Both the position numbers and the translations under genes were made by a program. Shown here one piece after another: positions 48,099-59,699 of a stretch of DNA of 64,000 nucleotides (positions within the stretch are counted from its first letter, which is position 1; each line of letters starts with the position of its first letter). Under the pieces are notes generated by a model. That model was not told the DNA's origin. It searched no databases and saw only the letters and a program-made list of their open reading frames with translations. This DNA comes from Meandrina meandrites (lineage: Eukaryota; Cnidaria; Anthozoa; Scleractinia; Meandrinidae): assembly GCA_963693305.1 (NCBI GenBank), contig OY855915.1, positions 3,772,618 through 3,836,617 of the forward strand, in the 5' to 3' direction.

Positions 48099-49224
48099 TA
48101 GCAGATAAAATTGCAGTATAACATATCAAGTCAGGGCCCGCTTGTTTGTGCAGTGATTAACTGCCCTTGAACATAGGAACTCTTGTCTGTCCCTGCGCTC
48201 TTCTTTACTTTATCCTTGTTCTTATATAGGCTTTTTGGAAATTGCTATTGCAGCCTTGCTTGGTGACTTAGTGTTCAGGAGATTGTTCACTGGCTCCTTG
48301 TCATCAATCTTCTTCCGTGTATTAAGTGTTAACCGTTCCTTGTTCTTTTCGTCTCTAGCCCACGACATTCTTTGCAGTTTCAAATTAAGTAAATATTCTT
48401 GATGGTATTCTCTTAACTGCCATCGCCATGATATTCCTCCGTTGTGGTAGAAAGGAAACGATTTCTCAATTCTAGGACGAACTCTTGGCCTGCAGCTACT
48501 TGGGAACGGAGGTGATCTTTTCTAAATCGAATTTTGGACATGGATAATTTGAACTTGTTGACATTTATAATTACAAAAAAATCTATCGTCGCGTTTGGAA
48601 AATATTCGCGTTTTTTTCATAAATATATATATTTAAAAAGCGCTCATATCTCATGATCGTTTGCCTTGTTCGCCCTAAAATTTAAAGCTTTATACAATTT
48701 GAACATTTGTTACTTCGATTGCCAAAAATCAAAAAAGAAAAAAAAAATAAGTGAAACTTGTGTACAACGCAAAAAGTGAATCATGCATAAAAACAAAACA
48801 ATCAAATTTCATGAAACATTATTTTTTTCTATGTTTTATTTAAAACGCATTTTCTTAACACACGCAACTTATTACAAAATAGCTTTTTCTCAAGCCAATT
48901 TCCATTTGTGGTGGATATTTCACACGACTTTTCTGATAATTTTTGGAATTCTCGCCACAAAGAGCTATTCGCTTCTCTCATTGATAGCCTGTTCTAAATT
49001 CGTTATCGCTTTTTGAAAACTAGATATGTCCAGGATTGACCACTAATGAGATGCAAGCCCTATATGATAAGCATCACAAAGTGTCTCCTTGTTAAAAGTT
49101 CACCAAACTCATACAATTTTATCAAATATGAAGTAATATGGAAATGGCAAATAATGCTTTAACCTGAAAAAGCCTCGTTTTTCTGATTTTTAAGTTAGTC
49201 TCGGGCAATTCAATTCTTCGTTTT
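48099..49224. other. No gene seen
   Basis: AT-rich, no recognisable coding or repeat structure beyond short A/T runs. Confidence 0.4.
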
Positions 49225-49760
49225 CAGGTGATGTCATCAAAATTCTAAAATCCAGAATCGCAAGACCTCTGAGTTTTTATCCTTTACTGGCTATTAGACA
49301 TCCTTAATATATATATTGTTGAAAGTTTTTAGCTCGATAGCAGCCGCCGTCTTTAAGATCATTTTGAATTTCGGAATTTCACGCCACACGACATAAAGAT
49401 GGCCGCCAAAAGTCTGTCACGTATGCATTAAAAAAATGCCTCATCCTGTGATTTTTAACAATCTGACCTGTTGAGGTTTTGCGAGAAGTGTTTATGTGAA
49501 TGTTTACTTGTTCATGAGAGTGATCTGACTGCCTTCTCTAGCAGAAGTGAATTCCAGATGTTTCATTGATTTCCGGCCAACATGGCGTTTCCATACTGTG
49601 CTCTGTAAATTTGTGTGGAACATTTTGACGGGTAACTCGAGTACGGAATACCGTACAAACCCGAGACTTGGACAAACAGAATATCTGGTAATATTCTACA
49701 ACCTGTAAGTTTTGAATTTATTTTTTTGCGGCGTGACAGTGAAAAACAGCAATCAGCGAT
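49225..49760. repeat. Dispersed repeat R2, second copy
   Basis: Homologous to 27375-27960 in dermatopontin-like intron 2, same orientation. Confidence 0.85.
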
Positions 49761-50199
49761 AGCGGCGGTCGTTCTGGGCAATGATAGACTTGTTCTTGCG
49801 GTCTAACAGAGAGCTTTTTTCCTTTGTAAGGTTTTCCTTGGTCAATTTTCTAGACTCGCTTTCTTTGATCTCTCGAATTCAGAGCCTTCAATTCAAGACG
49901 CAAATATTAAATATTTGTATGTGCTAAGTAACCGTCTGATTTGCTGGCATAATTAAAACTACTCACGCGTGTCAAACCAAGTGTACATTTTCGTTCAACT
50001 GCAAACATTTCAAAGTAGGGTTTAAAGTCTTCTTCTAGAGACATGTTCACTAAAACAAACTTAGAAAGATGGCACCAAGTTTCCTCTCAAATTTCTTTGG
50101 CCGCACTATAGAATACGGCCCGTGAAATTGACCAATCACAACGCGCTTACAAATTGAGAGATACAATAGTGGCTAAACCATTAACTGTTACCAACGTAT

Positions 50200-51640
50200 G
50201 TCGCGCTGAAAATGAAACTCACATCAATTTCAACACACAGATAGAAATTGATTCCGGTGAGACTCGAAGTCTGAAAAGAAAAAAGGGTTTTATTTATTTA
50301 TACTCTTGCTTTGTTTTGCTTTTTATGGAAGACATTACAAAACAAGATCAAATTTTTTCCAACTATCGAGGGATTTTTACCATTTGAGGGGTGAAATGAC
50401 TGTTGAGTAATGGTAACCGACCGAAAGACAGGATGCATACCATTTATAATTTAGTTTCCGATTATTAAATTTTCCCTTGTCGAGACGATGAAAACAGAAA
50501 TGAGCAAATGGTAAAAAATTTCCGACAGCTGAAAGGACTCCCTTAAAACGTAGCAGACAATTTCCGAACGGATTTTCCAGAAAATTACCGTTCTATTAGC
50601 TTACAAAGCGAAATTTCCGACAGTTTGGTTAAGTGACAAGCACCCAAACATTATTGAGAGGTTTAACAATGTGGAATTGCAGTCGAAATTTTCCTCGAGA
50701 ACTAGACAAGCCATTACAGTTGACTCGTCTGGGAAGCATTCCATGTGCGCAGTTTGATATCGGCAATAATCAAAGTCTGATAAGAAAGTAGGTTTTAAAC
50801 TGTTTATATTTTTGCTTCGTTTTACTCTTCGGAAAGACGGAGGAAAACAAAACAATTTTTTTTTCTAAGCCTCGAGAATTGAGAAGTTTGGATTTGCAGT
50901 CGACATTACCGTGAGAACTAAACATGCCGGCCATTTTATTTAGCACACCTCTAGTGTTAATCTTACTTGCAAACGAGAATTTATCTGATGATAACTTTAA
51001 TAAAATACTTAGATTTTAAGTATCAACATATATTATGAAATAATCGTGGAAATTTTTATTCATTTCAGTGGGTGCTTTGCCACGGAAATTTATCGGAGCG
51101 ACTGCAAGCAAAATTTCACGGTAAGTTGAGTAACTGTTTTCATTTCCTTGCTCGGAAGTTGTCTCGAAATAATATTTTTATTATTGGGTATGCTTTTTGT
51201 GATAAAGGTCTCGATGGTTTTTATGTTTCGTGTTTCGTTCGACGCTTGAGCTTAAAGGCAAATGTCAAAGTCGTAACGAGGTATGTCGGATCAATTGGTT
51301 GGGATTAGAGATAGGGATCAAAACGATGGGATCACAACCGATCGAAGTCGAAAGCCAGCAACAAAACGGGATTATTTTTCTTTTACAAAATTTTTTTGGA
51401 TTACAGAAATTTTGGGATAAGGGATTGTGGACGAAAAATGCAATCATCGAAGGAACGACATACCTCGTTTATACGACCCTGAAATGTGTTTCGTGTGTGC
51501 TAAAAGAGGCTTCGCATAGCGAAGCATATTTTGTTCATGAAAGGTTCTGTTTCGGCACTAAAATATTTTAGACTCTTTGTATCATGCGAAGCCATGAGAA
51601 AAAACCATGCGTTCTTCTTGTTTCAATAAATACATCCCCC
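50200..51640. repeat. R1 repeat cluster, two overlapping copies
   Basis: Two copies of the opening block (50240-50350, 50755-50940), then TTGCAAACGAGAATTTATCTGATGATAACTTTAATAAAATACTT-type sequence, TCGGAGCGACTGCAAGC, TTTCACGGTAAGTTGAGTAA and AAAGGTTCTGTTTCGGCACTAAAAT. Frames here overlap the repeat and are not called as genes. Confidence 0.65.
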
Positions 51641-52039
51641 TCAAGTAACCAAGGAACAATTTTTAACGCTAACGCAATGCTATCACTGCTTGTTCTCACA
51701 GCGTTATCTTTTCTGCGGGGTTTTGGCTGATTTTTCTCGCTGTCACGACGGTGTTCGAACAGGGAGAATTTTTGCACATATTACTTAGAAAATAACAAAT
51801 TGAAAAAAAAATGATCTTTGAAGATTACGAGAATTAGTTGTAAGTCGAGAAACTTCAGTAATTTTGATTCATATGGACTATGACTTTAAATAAAGCTTGC
51901 GTAGCTCTTTTTAAAACTATTTAAAAATTTTAAAAGGATTTATATTGAAAACAATGTTTCTCTAGTTCCATGGCCGGGGTATAGTCACCGCTTAATTGTG
52001 CATTCTAACATGGTTATCACAACTATCAGTTTTTAAAAT

Positions 52040-52315
52040 CCCCTGACTTTCGATCCCTGATGAAAATTAAATTTCCCTAACCAAATTAATGTAAAATGTC
52101 GGATATAGTAGCAACCTCCAGTCTTCCCTTCCAAAAGAAAAACCATGACTGAGATCACATTGGCCTGAAATGTTTCTTTCAACCATCAGTGATATTAAAT
52201 CAGAGGCGTTACAATTTCAATTTTCCCTGATTCAAAATAAAGTTCCCTGACTTTCCCTGACATTCGAAAATTTTTTAATTTTCTTTGACTATTGCCTGAT
52301 CTGCGGCAAGCCTGT
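52040..52315. repeat. Dispersed repeat R3, copy 1
   Basis: Shares ATGTCGGATATAGTAGC, GACTGAGATCACATTGGCCTGAAATGTT and TTCCCTGACTTTCCCTGA motifs with 59285-59570, same orientation. Confidence 0.75.
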
Positions 52316-53136
52316 CTAGATCTTTGTCTAAAGCGTTTATCGCACTAAGTAAGAAAATTAACGAAGCTTCTGTTGGTCGCATACTTCATTTTAAATTACT
52401 GATAGTGGAACTTATGCCTGTTGTTTTGTCTGTTCGGGTCTATATCTTTACATTTATCCTTTTAGTTGGGTTTTTGATTGTTGCGGAAATGCATTACTCG
52501 AGAAATCCAATCGAATACACTTCCGATTCATTTCCAGATAACTCGATCAGTTATAAGTATAGAGTTTTTATGTCAAACCGTTTTTAGATGCGATTTTACC
52601 GTGCCTTGAGTCGATTTAACCAAGATTTCTCACCAATAAATAGCTGCTTGTAATACTTGAAATTAGCGTCTGTCAATAGGTGTTCAATTAAAAAAACTAT
52701 AAGTAAAAGACAAAAGGCAAAAAGTTGGCTAGCAACCTAAATAACGTCAAGATAAATATGATAAAGACTTAGTGCATTAGTTGTCAAGGAAAGATACCTT
52801 TTATTTACACGTAACTAGTGCTCTAAAAGCAGTGCATGTAAAAGTAACATTTTAAAAGAAGGAAAAACAAAGGAAGCGAACATGTAAATTATGCCACGAT
52901 ATAAAGTAAGCAGAAAAAAGTAAATTTAGAGAAATAATAAAATGAATATAAGACAACCCTGTGACGTGAAGTCGATCCAAGATTGTTTTAACAACTTAAG
53001 GCTAAAACGCTAGGTGAAATAAAATAATTTTGGTTCGCTCAAATAAGTCGACGCTGATTTCTCTTTCGTAAACGGTCGATGCCACTTTTAGCTCATTCAT
53101 GACGTGCATGCGTAACGAATGAGTTATTGCAATGGC
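52316..53136. other. No gene seen
   Basis: The plus frame 52324-52587 has a hydrophobic segment (VYIFTFILLVGFLIVAEM) but no conserved features or splice signals, so I do not call it. Confidence 0.4.
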
Positions 53137-53210
53137 AATCTCGTCCCTAGAGGCCGCGATTCTTCTGGTCTGCGCCAGGAATCGAGACCTCTGGGCTAGG
53201 CTGAAAGCCC
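53137..53210. mobile_element. Solo terminus of the CTCGTxCCCAGAG family
   Basis: CTCGTCCCTAGAGGCCGCGATTC ... GCCAGGAATCGAGACCTCTGG matches 8514-8576. Confidence 0.5.
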
Positions 53211-54158
53211 GCCAAAAAGACGGCCAAATCTCATTGGCCGTTGAAACTTGTTCATTTCAACCACAATGTTCGACGCACGTGCAGAACCAAACGGAACCAG
53301 AAATTCCTGGTTCCGGTTTTAAAATCGTCCAGTTTTCGGGATACAGGATACACTCTTTTTTATAAGAAAACGTCTAATTTTGAGGCCGAGGCTGAGCGTT
53401 CTTATTTTTTCACGATTTGAGGCTAAAAATGTTCTTAAGACGTTCTTAAGTTAGGCATGTTATAAGTGTATGTTGCGCTACAAACTGAGATGTTCTACAT
53501 ATTTTATCATACAAAAAGAAAACAACGTTAACATTGCTAATGTTAAAAGAATTTCCTTTTAAGCATTGAGTTTATTGTACTGTTAGACCACAGTTTTTCA
53601 CTTATTTATACCACTCATTAAACAAAATATTAAAGTGTATATAACATATTTTTTTTATTTGCTCGATGGAATCTACGTGTGATGCTGATCTGAACATCAG
53701 AAAAGAAATTCAAAGTCTTTGTTTTCACCACGTTTTAGCAGTCCAAACACCTAAAATTTCACTTCCGGTTAGGTCAAAAACCGCGCGAGGAAAGGACCTG
53801 GGACTAGATGAGCCGTGACGCCAAAACCAGAACGTGCTCACAAGAAACGAACAAACCGAACAAGGAATTTACTAAGGAATGTTGCTGCTGTTTTTTCTGG
53901 TTTTCTGGCAACACAACTTCGTAGTTCAGTTTTAGTAGATTAGTTCAGTTTGTTTGGTTGGCTATTATAGATGCGACAGTTTAAAAGGCACCTAAAATAA
54001 TATATTATTCAGGGTCTTGCCGGATCAACATATTGTAAGCAGGGAATTCATTGAGTTGCTTGTAAAGTGAACTGATCATGAGTAAAGGTAAATCTTTTGT
54101 TCACATAACAGGTTTCAGTTGGTTTAGGATTCACTTCTCTAATAAACAATCCTCTGAG

Positions 54159-57100
54159 ATGAATCGTTTGCTGATAGTTGCCTTGTTGTTCTTTACATGC
54201 TGCATCTTGTCTGTGGTAGGTGTATATATATATAACTGATGTAACAACAACTAAACCAACAGCTGCTGCCTGCACGAGCACATTGCTGTATCAAATGAAA
54301 AATTCTCCCAAATAATGACAATACCTTTTACTTATATTTTCTTTGGAAGATTTCAGTTTCTAATCAAAACGATTTTCAACGTCGTACACTTGTAGCTGGA
54401 TAAACATATTGAGCGACGTTTTGCAGGACATGGTCGGAAAGATTTGCCGAGATATCCTTCTAAAGGTCTTCAAGTCCTCTTCGTAAATCTTTTTAATAAT
54501 TCTCGGAAATTGTCCCCGAGAATATTCACGAAATTCGCAAGTTAAAATGATTAAAATTAGCCAACATCATAAGGTGATGTATGGTACCTATTGGCCGATA
54601 ATAGTGGCATTTATCGAAAATAAATTATAATAATTAAATGAATTTTCGATACAGGCTGGTTTTTGCTTCGCTTGACGTTATCAACCTGAATTGTTAGTAG
54701 CAAGTTATGGTTTGTATAGTCTAGTAAGTAGCTATATAAGCGCTTCAAAGCAATGAGGGTCTCCAATTCAAAACTATCGATTACTTATTAAATAGCGACT
54801 GCCCGACAAAAATTGTGCATGACAGTGTGAACTTTTATTTTCTTTTAGGAGCAGGTCTGGTCATTGCTATCTCCATCTAATGGTAAGTAGTTAAGTTGTT
54901 ATTAAGGAGTTTTGTGCGTGTGTATGTGTGTGGGGAGGGGAAGGTGTCAGTATTGAGGGGTGGGGGGGGGGGGGTTTACGGGGAGATTGGACAATAGAGG
55001 AAACAAGTGTTGCCTCACAAACAAACTTGTTGCGTCACGATCTGGAAAACTAGCTACACAGAGACAAGTTAGCTTAGGAACTTGTAAATCTTAGTTTACG
55101 CACTAAATATGTACTAGTATTTATAGAGCGCAAAGTTCATGACCATATTATGCTGCATTGCTTCAATGTAGGATTTCGCAGACCGGGAGGGAGAAGATCA
55201 TATCCTGGTATGTCTAGTAAATTTATTGACTTTGCTCCTTGTTGCCTTCTTGTGTTTTGTATTTATCACCTTACAATGGTAAACAATGTAAAGTGCAAAG
55301 TTCATGAACCTAGCATGACCATATTACAATACACTTTATGCTGCTTTGATTCAATGATTTTAGCTCCACCACCATCAAACTACAGACAGGGAGGGCGATT
55401 TCATGGTATGTCTGGTAAAGTTAATGACGTTGCAGTCCCTTCTTGCCTTCTTGAACTTTGTGTTTGTCACCTTACAATGGTAAACGATGAAAATCAACGG
55501 TAAATGATGAGCTTTTTGCTCTCTGTTTAACAGTGGACCTATCTAAACCGGGGAAGTGCCCCTCTAAAAGCGAGCACCTTGCCGCCGGGAACGGTTGTGT
55601 GTACGAGTGTGTGGATGATGCAGACTGCACAGGAAAGAGGAAGTGTTGTCTAAATAGATGCGGCCAAGAGTGTATGGATCCACTGAGGTAAACACTTATA
55701 TGGGTTTAGAGCGTGACCAGATCAACCAGCGTTTGCGCGGCAATCCTACCTCAATCCTACCTCAATCGCCAGCCTAGTACCCAGGCGTTCCCTTCTCGCT
55801 AACTGAATAGACCATATTATTTACGATCGCCGCCATGATGGTTTTCATATTATAATGGAAATTAGCCACGTTGTCTGCCAGGGGGCAAACATTGAAATGA
55901 TACCGTTTCTCGGAAAATCGACTCGTCAAAATAGTAAAGTATCTGCGCCAAAATCACATTTGAGAGCCAAGTTATGGAATAATCATTTCATTATTGAGGT
56001 TAGTTTGAAATAGTTACTTGATAAGTTGACTTGTCAACTACGCAAGCCGTCTTCTTTTGATAAAAGCGCCGAAATTGCGTAAAACCTCACCACAATACTG
56101 AAACCAAAGCACGGCTATGAAAAAAACTATGAGAAATAATAAGAAACTCGGTGAAATTTGTCGATTTAAGTTTGTTTGCCCCCTCACAAATCTCGTGCCT
56201 AATTTGCATAGTCACTATCTGTCTTCTGTGTAATAAAACAATTATTAGATTCGGTTTTTGTGATATCCGGAATAATCAAGGTCTCGGTAAGTTTATCAGC
56301 TTCGGCTGATGAACACTTACCTCGACCTTGATTATTCCAGATATCACAAAAACCTCATCCAATAATTGTTTATAATGTGAAAACAAACATGGCGACTATT
56401 GTGAATAATTAACAATTATCCTGCGAAAACGCGCGAAATATCGCCTGATACTTAGGCTAAAATCAGACGATATTCCGCAAGATTGAGTAGGGCAATTGTT
56501 TTAATATGCAACAAATTGTCAACGAAACGTTTTTTGCAGCGATAAAAACTGTGGTTGTGCAGCGCTTTGCAAGGTTTCGCCGGAATCTTGGCAACCTACG
56601 TATATCGCAGGATATCTGTTATGTACGAATGACGGATAACAATGATCTCTTGACCACATATGGCCATTGTGCAAATATTAGCGCTGTTCTCCCGGACAGT
56701 ACGGCAGCCCGTTCCCAGGCCCTTCCGTTAGCCTAGCGCTCACCCAAGAGAGGAGGGGAACGCCTGGTCAATCCCATCTTATCTCACTACAGCTCTGGCC
56801 CTGCAGAAGGCTTGACCACTAGTCGAAAAATCGGCCAAAACCGATTAAACTTACCCAAAACTAAGTGTCGTCGTAACTGTCTTATACCGTACCACGACCT
56901 ACTTAGTGAAATTATGAAAATTAGTCCAGAGCTTGTATCTGTCCAGTTAAAATATGTTATCTTAGGCTAATATTTGGGAGTTTTGAATCGAATTTTGGTT
57001 TGAATGTTGAAATATTCACTTTATACTGAAACCCTGAAAAGAAATCATTCTAGTTACTTCGTCATTGGTTAGAAGTCGCTTTGCTGGTTTTTTATACGTA

Positions 57101-57159
57101 CCCAGGCCTTCCGATTTATATTAATAAATCTTTTTGTTTTTACTTTTAGAGAGCGATAA
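54159..57159 (+). CDS. Small secreted WAP (four-disulfide core) protein, isoform A
   Basis: Coding exons 54159-54215, 54849-54882, 55172-55207, 55364-55405, 55534-55687 and 57150-57159 join in phases 0,1,1,1,2 to 333 nt (110 aa). Exon 1 is a signal peptide (MNRLLIVALLFFTCCILSV). Exons 2-4 are tiny and encode a basic Gly/Arg/Pro linker (RRPGGRRSYP, NYRQGGRFH). Exon 5 carries a complete WAP domain with eight cysteines in the family order: C-Pro, C..C, DxDC, KCC, C, C. The last exon adds Arg-Glu-Arg and a stop, then AATAAA at 57257. WAP proteins are typically protease inhibitors or antimicrobial peptides, secreted; which applies here cannot be told. Exons 3 and 4 with flanking introns are a tandem duplication. 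Confidence 0.85.
56230..56375. mobile_element. Perfectly folding palindromic MITE in the WAP gene
   Basis: Arms CAATTATTAGATTCGGTTTTT ... GGAATAATCAAGGTC and their inverse to about 56370, around an AGCTTCGGCTGATG loop. In the intron before the terminal exon. Confidence 0.85.
56400..56490. mobile_element. Palindromic MITE, sister of 14095-14215
   Basis: Shares AATAATTAACAATTATCCTGCGAAA and ATATCGCCTGATACTTAG / CTAAAATCAGACGATATTCCGC with the ODAD2-intron copy. Confidence 0.75.
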
Positions 57160-57256
57160 AGTTTTGGTCAAGAATTCCAAGAAATACAACTTAAAATACT
57201 CTTTAAATTGATGTTAAATGGTGTTTAGTCTAGTATGTGACGTAAGAACATATGCA

Positions 57257-57262
57257 AATAAA
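57257..57262 (+). terminator. Poly(A) signal AATAAA, WAP isoform A
   Basis: About 100 nt past the isoform A stop codon. Confidence 0.6.
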
Positions 57263-57474
57263 ATTCTAAAACCTCATGTTTTCTTTGATTTGCCCCTAAC
57301 GGGTGCTCTATGCCAAAGAGTTTTCCGAGTACTTTGCTGGAGTGGGGTGGGTTAAGCAAGAGCTCCCGACTCCTCACCTCATGTACGACAGCTCACTGAT
57401 CAAGTTTCCGAAAGGAAAACCCTTGTAAACTAACAACCAGGCCCGCCTAAATAATAGTTAGTGCACAGGAATCC

Positions 57475-57660
57475 GGATCGAGCGGTCCGGGTTCGAGCCC
57501 TGGCCGGGGTCACTGTGTTGTGTTCTTGGGCAAGACACTTTACTTTGACAATGTCTCTCTCCACCCAGGTGTATAAATTGGTACCACGATGGATAGCATC
57601 CCATCCATGCAGGGGGATTAGAAATACTCCATGTCGCTTTATGCTACGAAAACCAGGATA
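57475..57660 (+). repeat. tRNA-derived SINE, plus strand
   Basis: B box GGTTCGAGCCC, then GTTCTTGGGCAAGACACTTTAC, CTCTCTCCACCCAGGTGTAT and GATAGCATCCCATCCATGCA. This is the same body as 6118-6313 in the opposite orientation and the best-preserved copy of the conserved domain. Confidence 0.85.
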
Positions 57661-58277
57661 AGTTGCGGCCTAATGGGTCACAAGGCTCAAACACAGACTT
57701 ACCAATCTCGAAATATGAGTGTACGGATTTTTATGAGTGCAAACAGTTGTTTCAGTAACCTAAAGATATGAATGAGTTTTCACAAACGTAGTTTACCTTG
57801 CATCAGTTATTATTTTTTTTTTGTAGAGAGAAAAAATGTGGAACTGTAAAAAAACAATTGTTTTTCTTCGTCAAAACCTCCTTTTTGTGACTGCAACGTA
57901 ACGCACAGCATGGATACTTATTTTCAGAATTAAGGATCCTGTGCAAATGATTGGACAAAGTTGAAGATGATAGCGAGAATTATTGCCGCCGAGGTTGATA
58001 CGATTGGCTTGAAGGATTTTGAATTTTTTTGAGCCTGCATGCACCCTTTTTGAGCAAGAAGGTGCCCATGCTCACTTCCTCCCTCTTAATGTAAGTATTT
58101 TTGTTATTTCCTTTTATTTTTTCATTTTTGGTCTCAGGGATACTAACGCTTACGCGCTACTCTTTAATCCAAGCTTTCAAATAAAGTTATATTTCTAATA
58201 CCTATTCTAACGTTTGCAAGGACCTTGAACAATTTGAAATGCTATTGACTGCGTTTTAAAATGACATTTTTTGACAG

Positions 58278-59605
58278 CGATACAGAATATAAAGCCGGGT
58301 TTATGTCCTAAGCCCAGTGGCCCTGGCGAGTGTTTTGAATTGTGCAAGGGAGATAAAGATTGTCCTGGCAAGTTTAAATGCTGCTTTGACGGTTGTGGTC
58401 GGCTGTGTTTGTCCCCAGGTACATCGTATATGCTACTATAGAACATACCTTGCTTAAGGCGGTGGTACACCTGAAGCCCTTCTTTCCACCGCTAAACTGG
58501 GGTTTAATGCTAATATCACGTCGGCGTTTCAAGTATTCCAAAAACCCTACGGTCATTTCACAAAGCTATGTTAAGCGGTGTTTTGTAAAATTTTGAGAAA
58601 TAAGAAATATTAAAGATGTAATGTGCTTTTAAAATAAGAATTTGAAGTTAAAAATTAGTAGATGGACACTCAAACAGTCCCCTGCCTGACAACTTGGGGT
58701 GCTCTTGCGTGGGGGTCAACTGTCTGGCGGTGTTCCAAAAATAATTTTCTTTCTTCTATCGCTTCTTTAAACCTCTTAAAGTTTCACTTAAATTTGGGTG
58801 TACCCGGCCTTAAACGTTGCTACACATTGAGGTAGAAGCACACAAACGGGTTTTTCTTGACAAACTTCTCATTTTATTGTATGAGTATGAACGACAGGGG
58901 GATTTCTCTAGAAAGTATTACTTGCAAGGTGCTTGTGTCAACTCATAAAAAACTCTTAAAAAGTTTTTTTGAAGCCGTTATATTCTTACTACAGAAGATT
59001 ATAATTAAAAAGCGAGACTTCCAAGCTGTACGTTAGACTGGCATATCTGTTTTTTAAAAGTTGTCCATACCTCACAATCAGTTCACTTTCCCGTATTCAA
59101 AGAGGAGACTGTGTTTTCGTCTTTTAGATATATTTTGCCTGCAAAAGAAATTAACCAAATAATTATAAACTCGTTCAAATTATTGTTTGGCTTAAAACAC
59201 CTTGAAATTTAGGTTTCTAATTTGATCTGATTTGTGATTTTCTTTTCTGTGTGATTGTGTATGCGCTGTTTATTAAAAAAAAAGTTTTCAAATTCCATTT
59301 TTTCCCTGGTAAAAATAAACTTTCTTTAACCAAATATATACAAAATGTCAGATATAGTAGCGGCCTGCGCTTTCAAAAGAGATACATGGCTGAGATCACA
59401 TCAACCTGAAATGTTCCTTCCAACCATCAAATGTTTCAAATAAGAAGTATTATGATTCCCTGGCTTTTGTTTAGAAATTTTCCCTGACTCAAAATAAAAC
59501 TCTCCAACGTTTCCCTGATCTTCAAGAATTTTATTTTTCCCTAACCATTTCCTGACCCGTGGCATATATTCAAGTAACAAATATTTTTTTCTATATTTAG
59601 TTTAG
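58278..59605 (+). CDS. Second WAP exon (58278-58418) and its terminal exon: alternative 3' end of the WAP gene
   Basis: 58278-58418 encodes a second full eight-cysteine WAP domain (IKPGLCPKPSGPGECF... CCFDGCGRLC). It has acceptor TTTGACAG, donor CAG/GTACAT and phases 1-1. It joins exon 4 (55364-55405) in frame, but not exon 5, which ends in phase 2. A possible last exon begins at 59601 (acceptor TATATTTAG), adding Val and a stop (59603-59605), with AATAAA at 59680. The resulting isoform B would be 315 nt (104 aa): same signal peptide and linker, different WAP domain. Alternatively it is the remnant of a tandem gene copy that lost its first exons. Confidence 0.7.
58458..58809 (+). mobile_element. 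TTAA-flanked MITE (piggyBac-like)
   Basis: Ends GGCGGTGGTACACC and GGGTGTACCCGGCC; TTAA at 58454-58457 and 58810-58813. It lies 40 bp after the second WAP exon. Homologues at 47690-48094 and 33190-33420. Confidence 0.88.
59285..59570. repeat. Dispersed repeat R3, copy 2
   Basis: See 52040-52315. Confidence 0.75.
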
Positions 59606-59679
59606 GAACTGAGTAAGCAGTAAAACAACAGTCAACAATGCTAAGGGAGACAATGTCATGTAACCTTAATAAGTTGTTA

Positions 59680-59685
59680 AATAAA
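59680..59685 (+). terminator. Poly(A) signal AATAAA, possible WAP isoform B end
   Basis: 75 nt past the putative isoform B stop; a second AATAAA-like signal lies near 59727. Confidence 0.45.
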
Positions 59686-59699
59686 ATTTCTTTGGTCTA

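Noticed and set aside
52324..52587. Frame with a hydrophobic segment
   Set aside because: AT-rich DNA often gives hydrophobic frames; no start context, splice signal or similarity.
57831..57910. Extra WAP exon after TTTTTTTGTAG at 57.83 kb
   Set aside because: In frame from exon 5 it runs 20 codons to a stop without WAP cysteine spacing; the 57150 acceptor comes first and has its own AATAAA.
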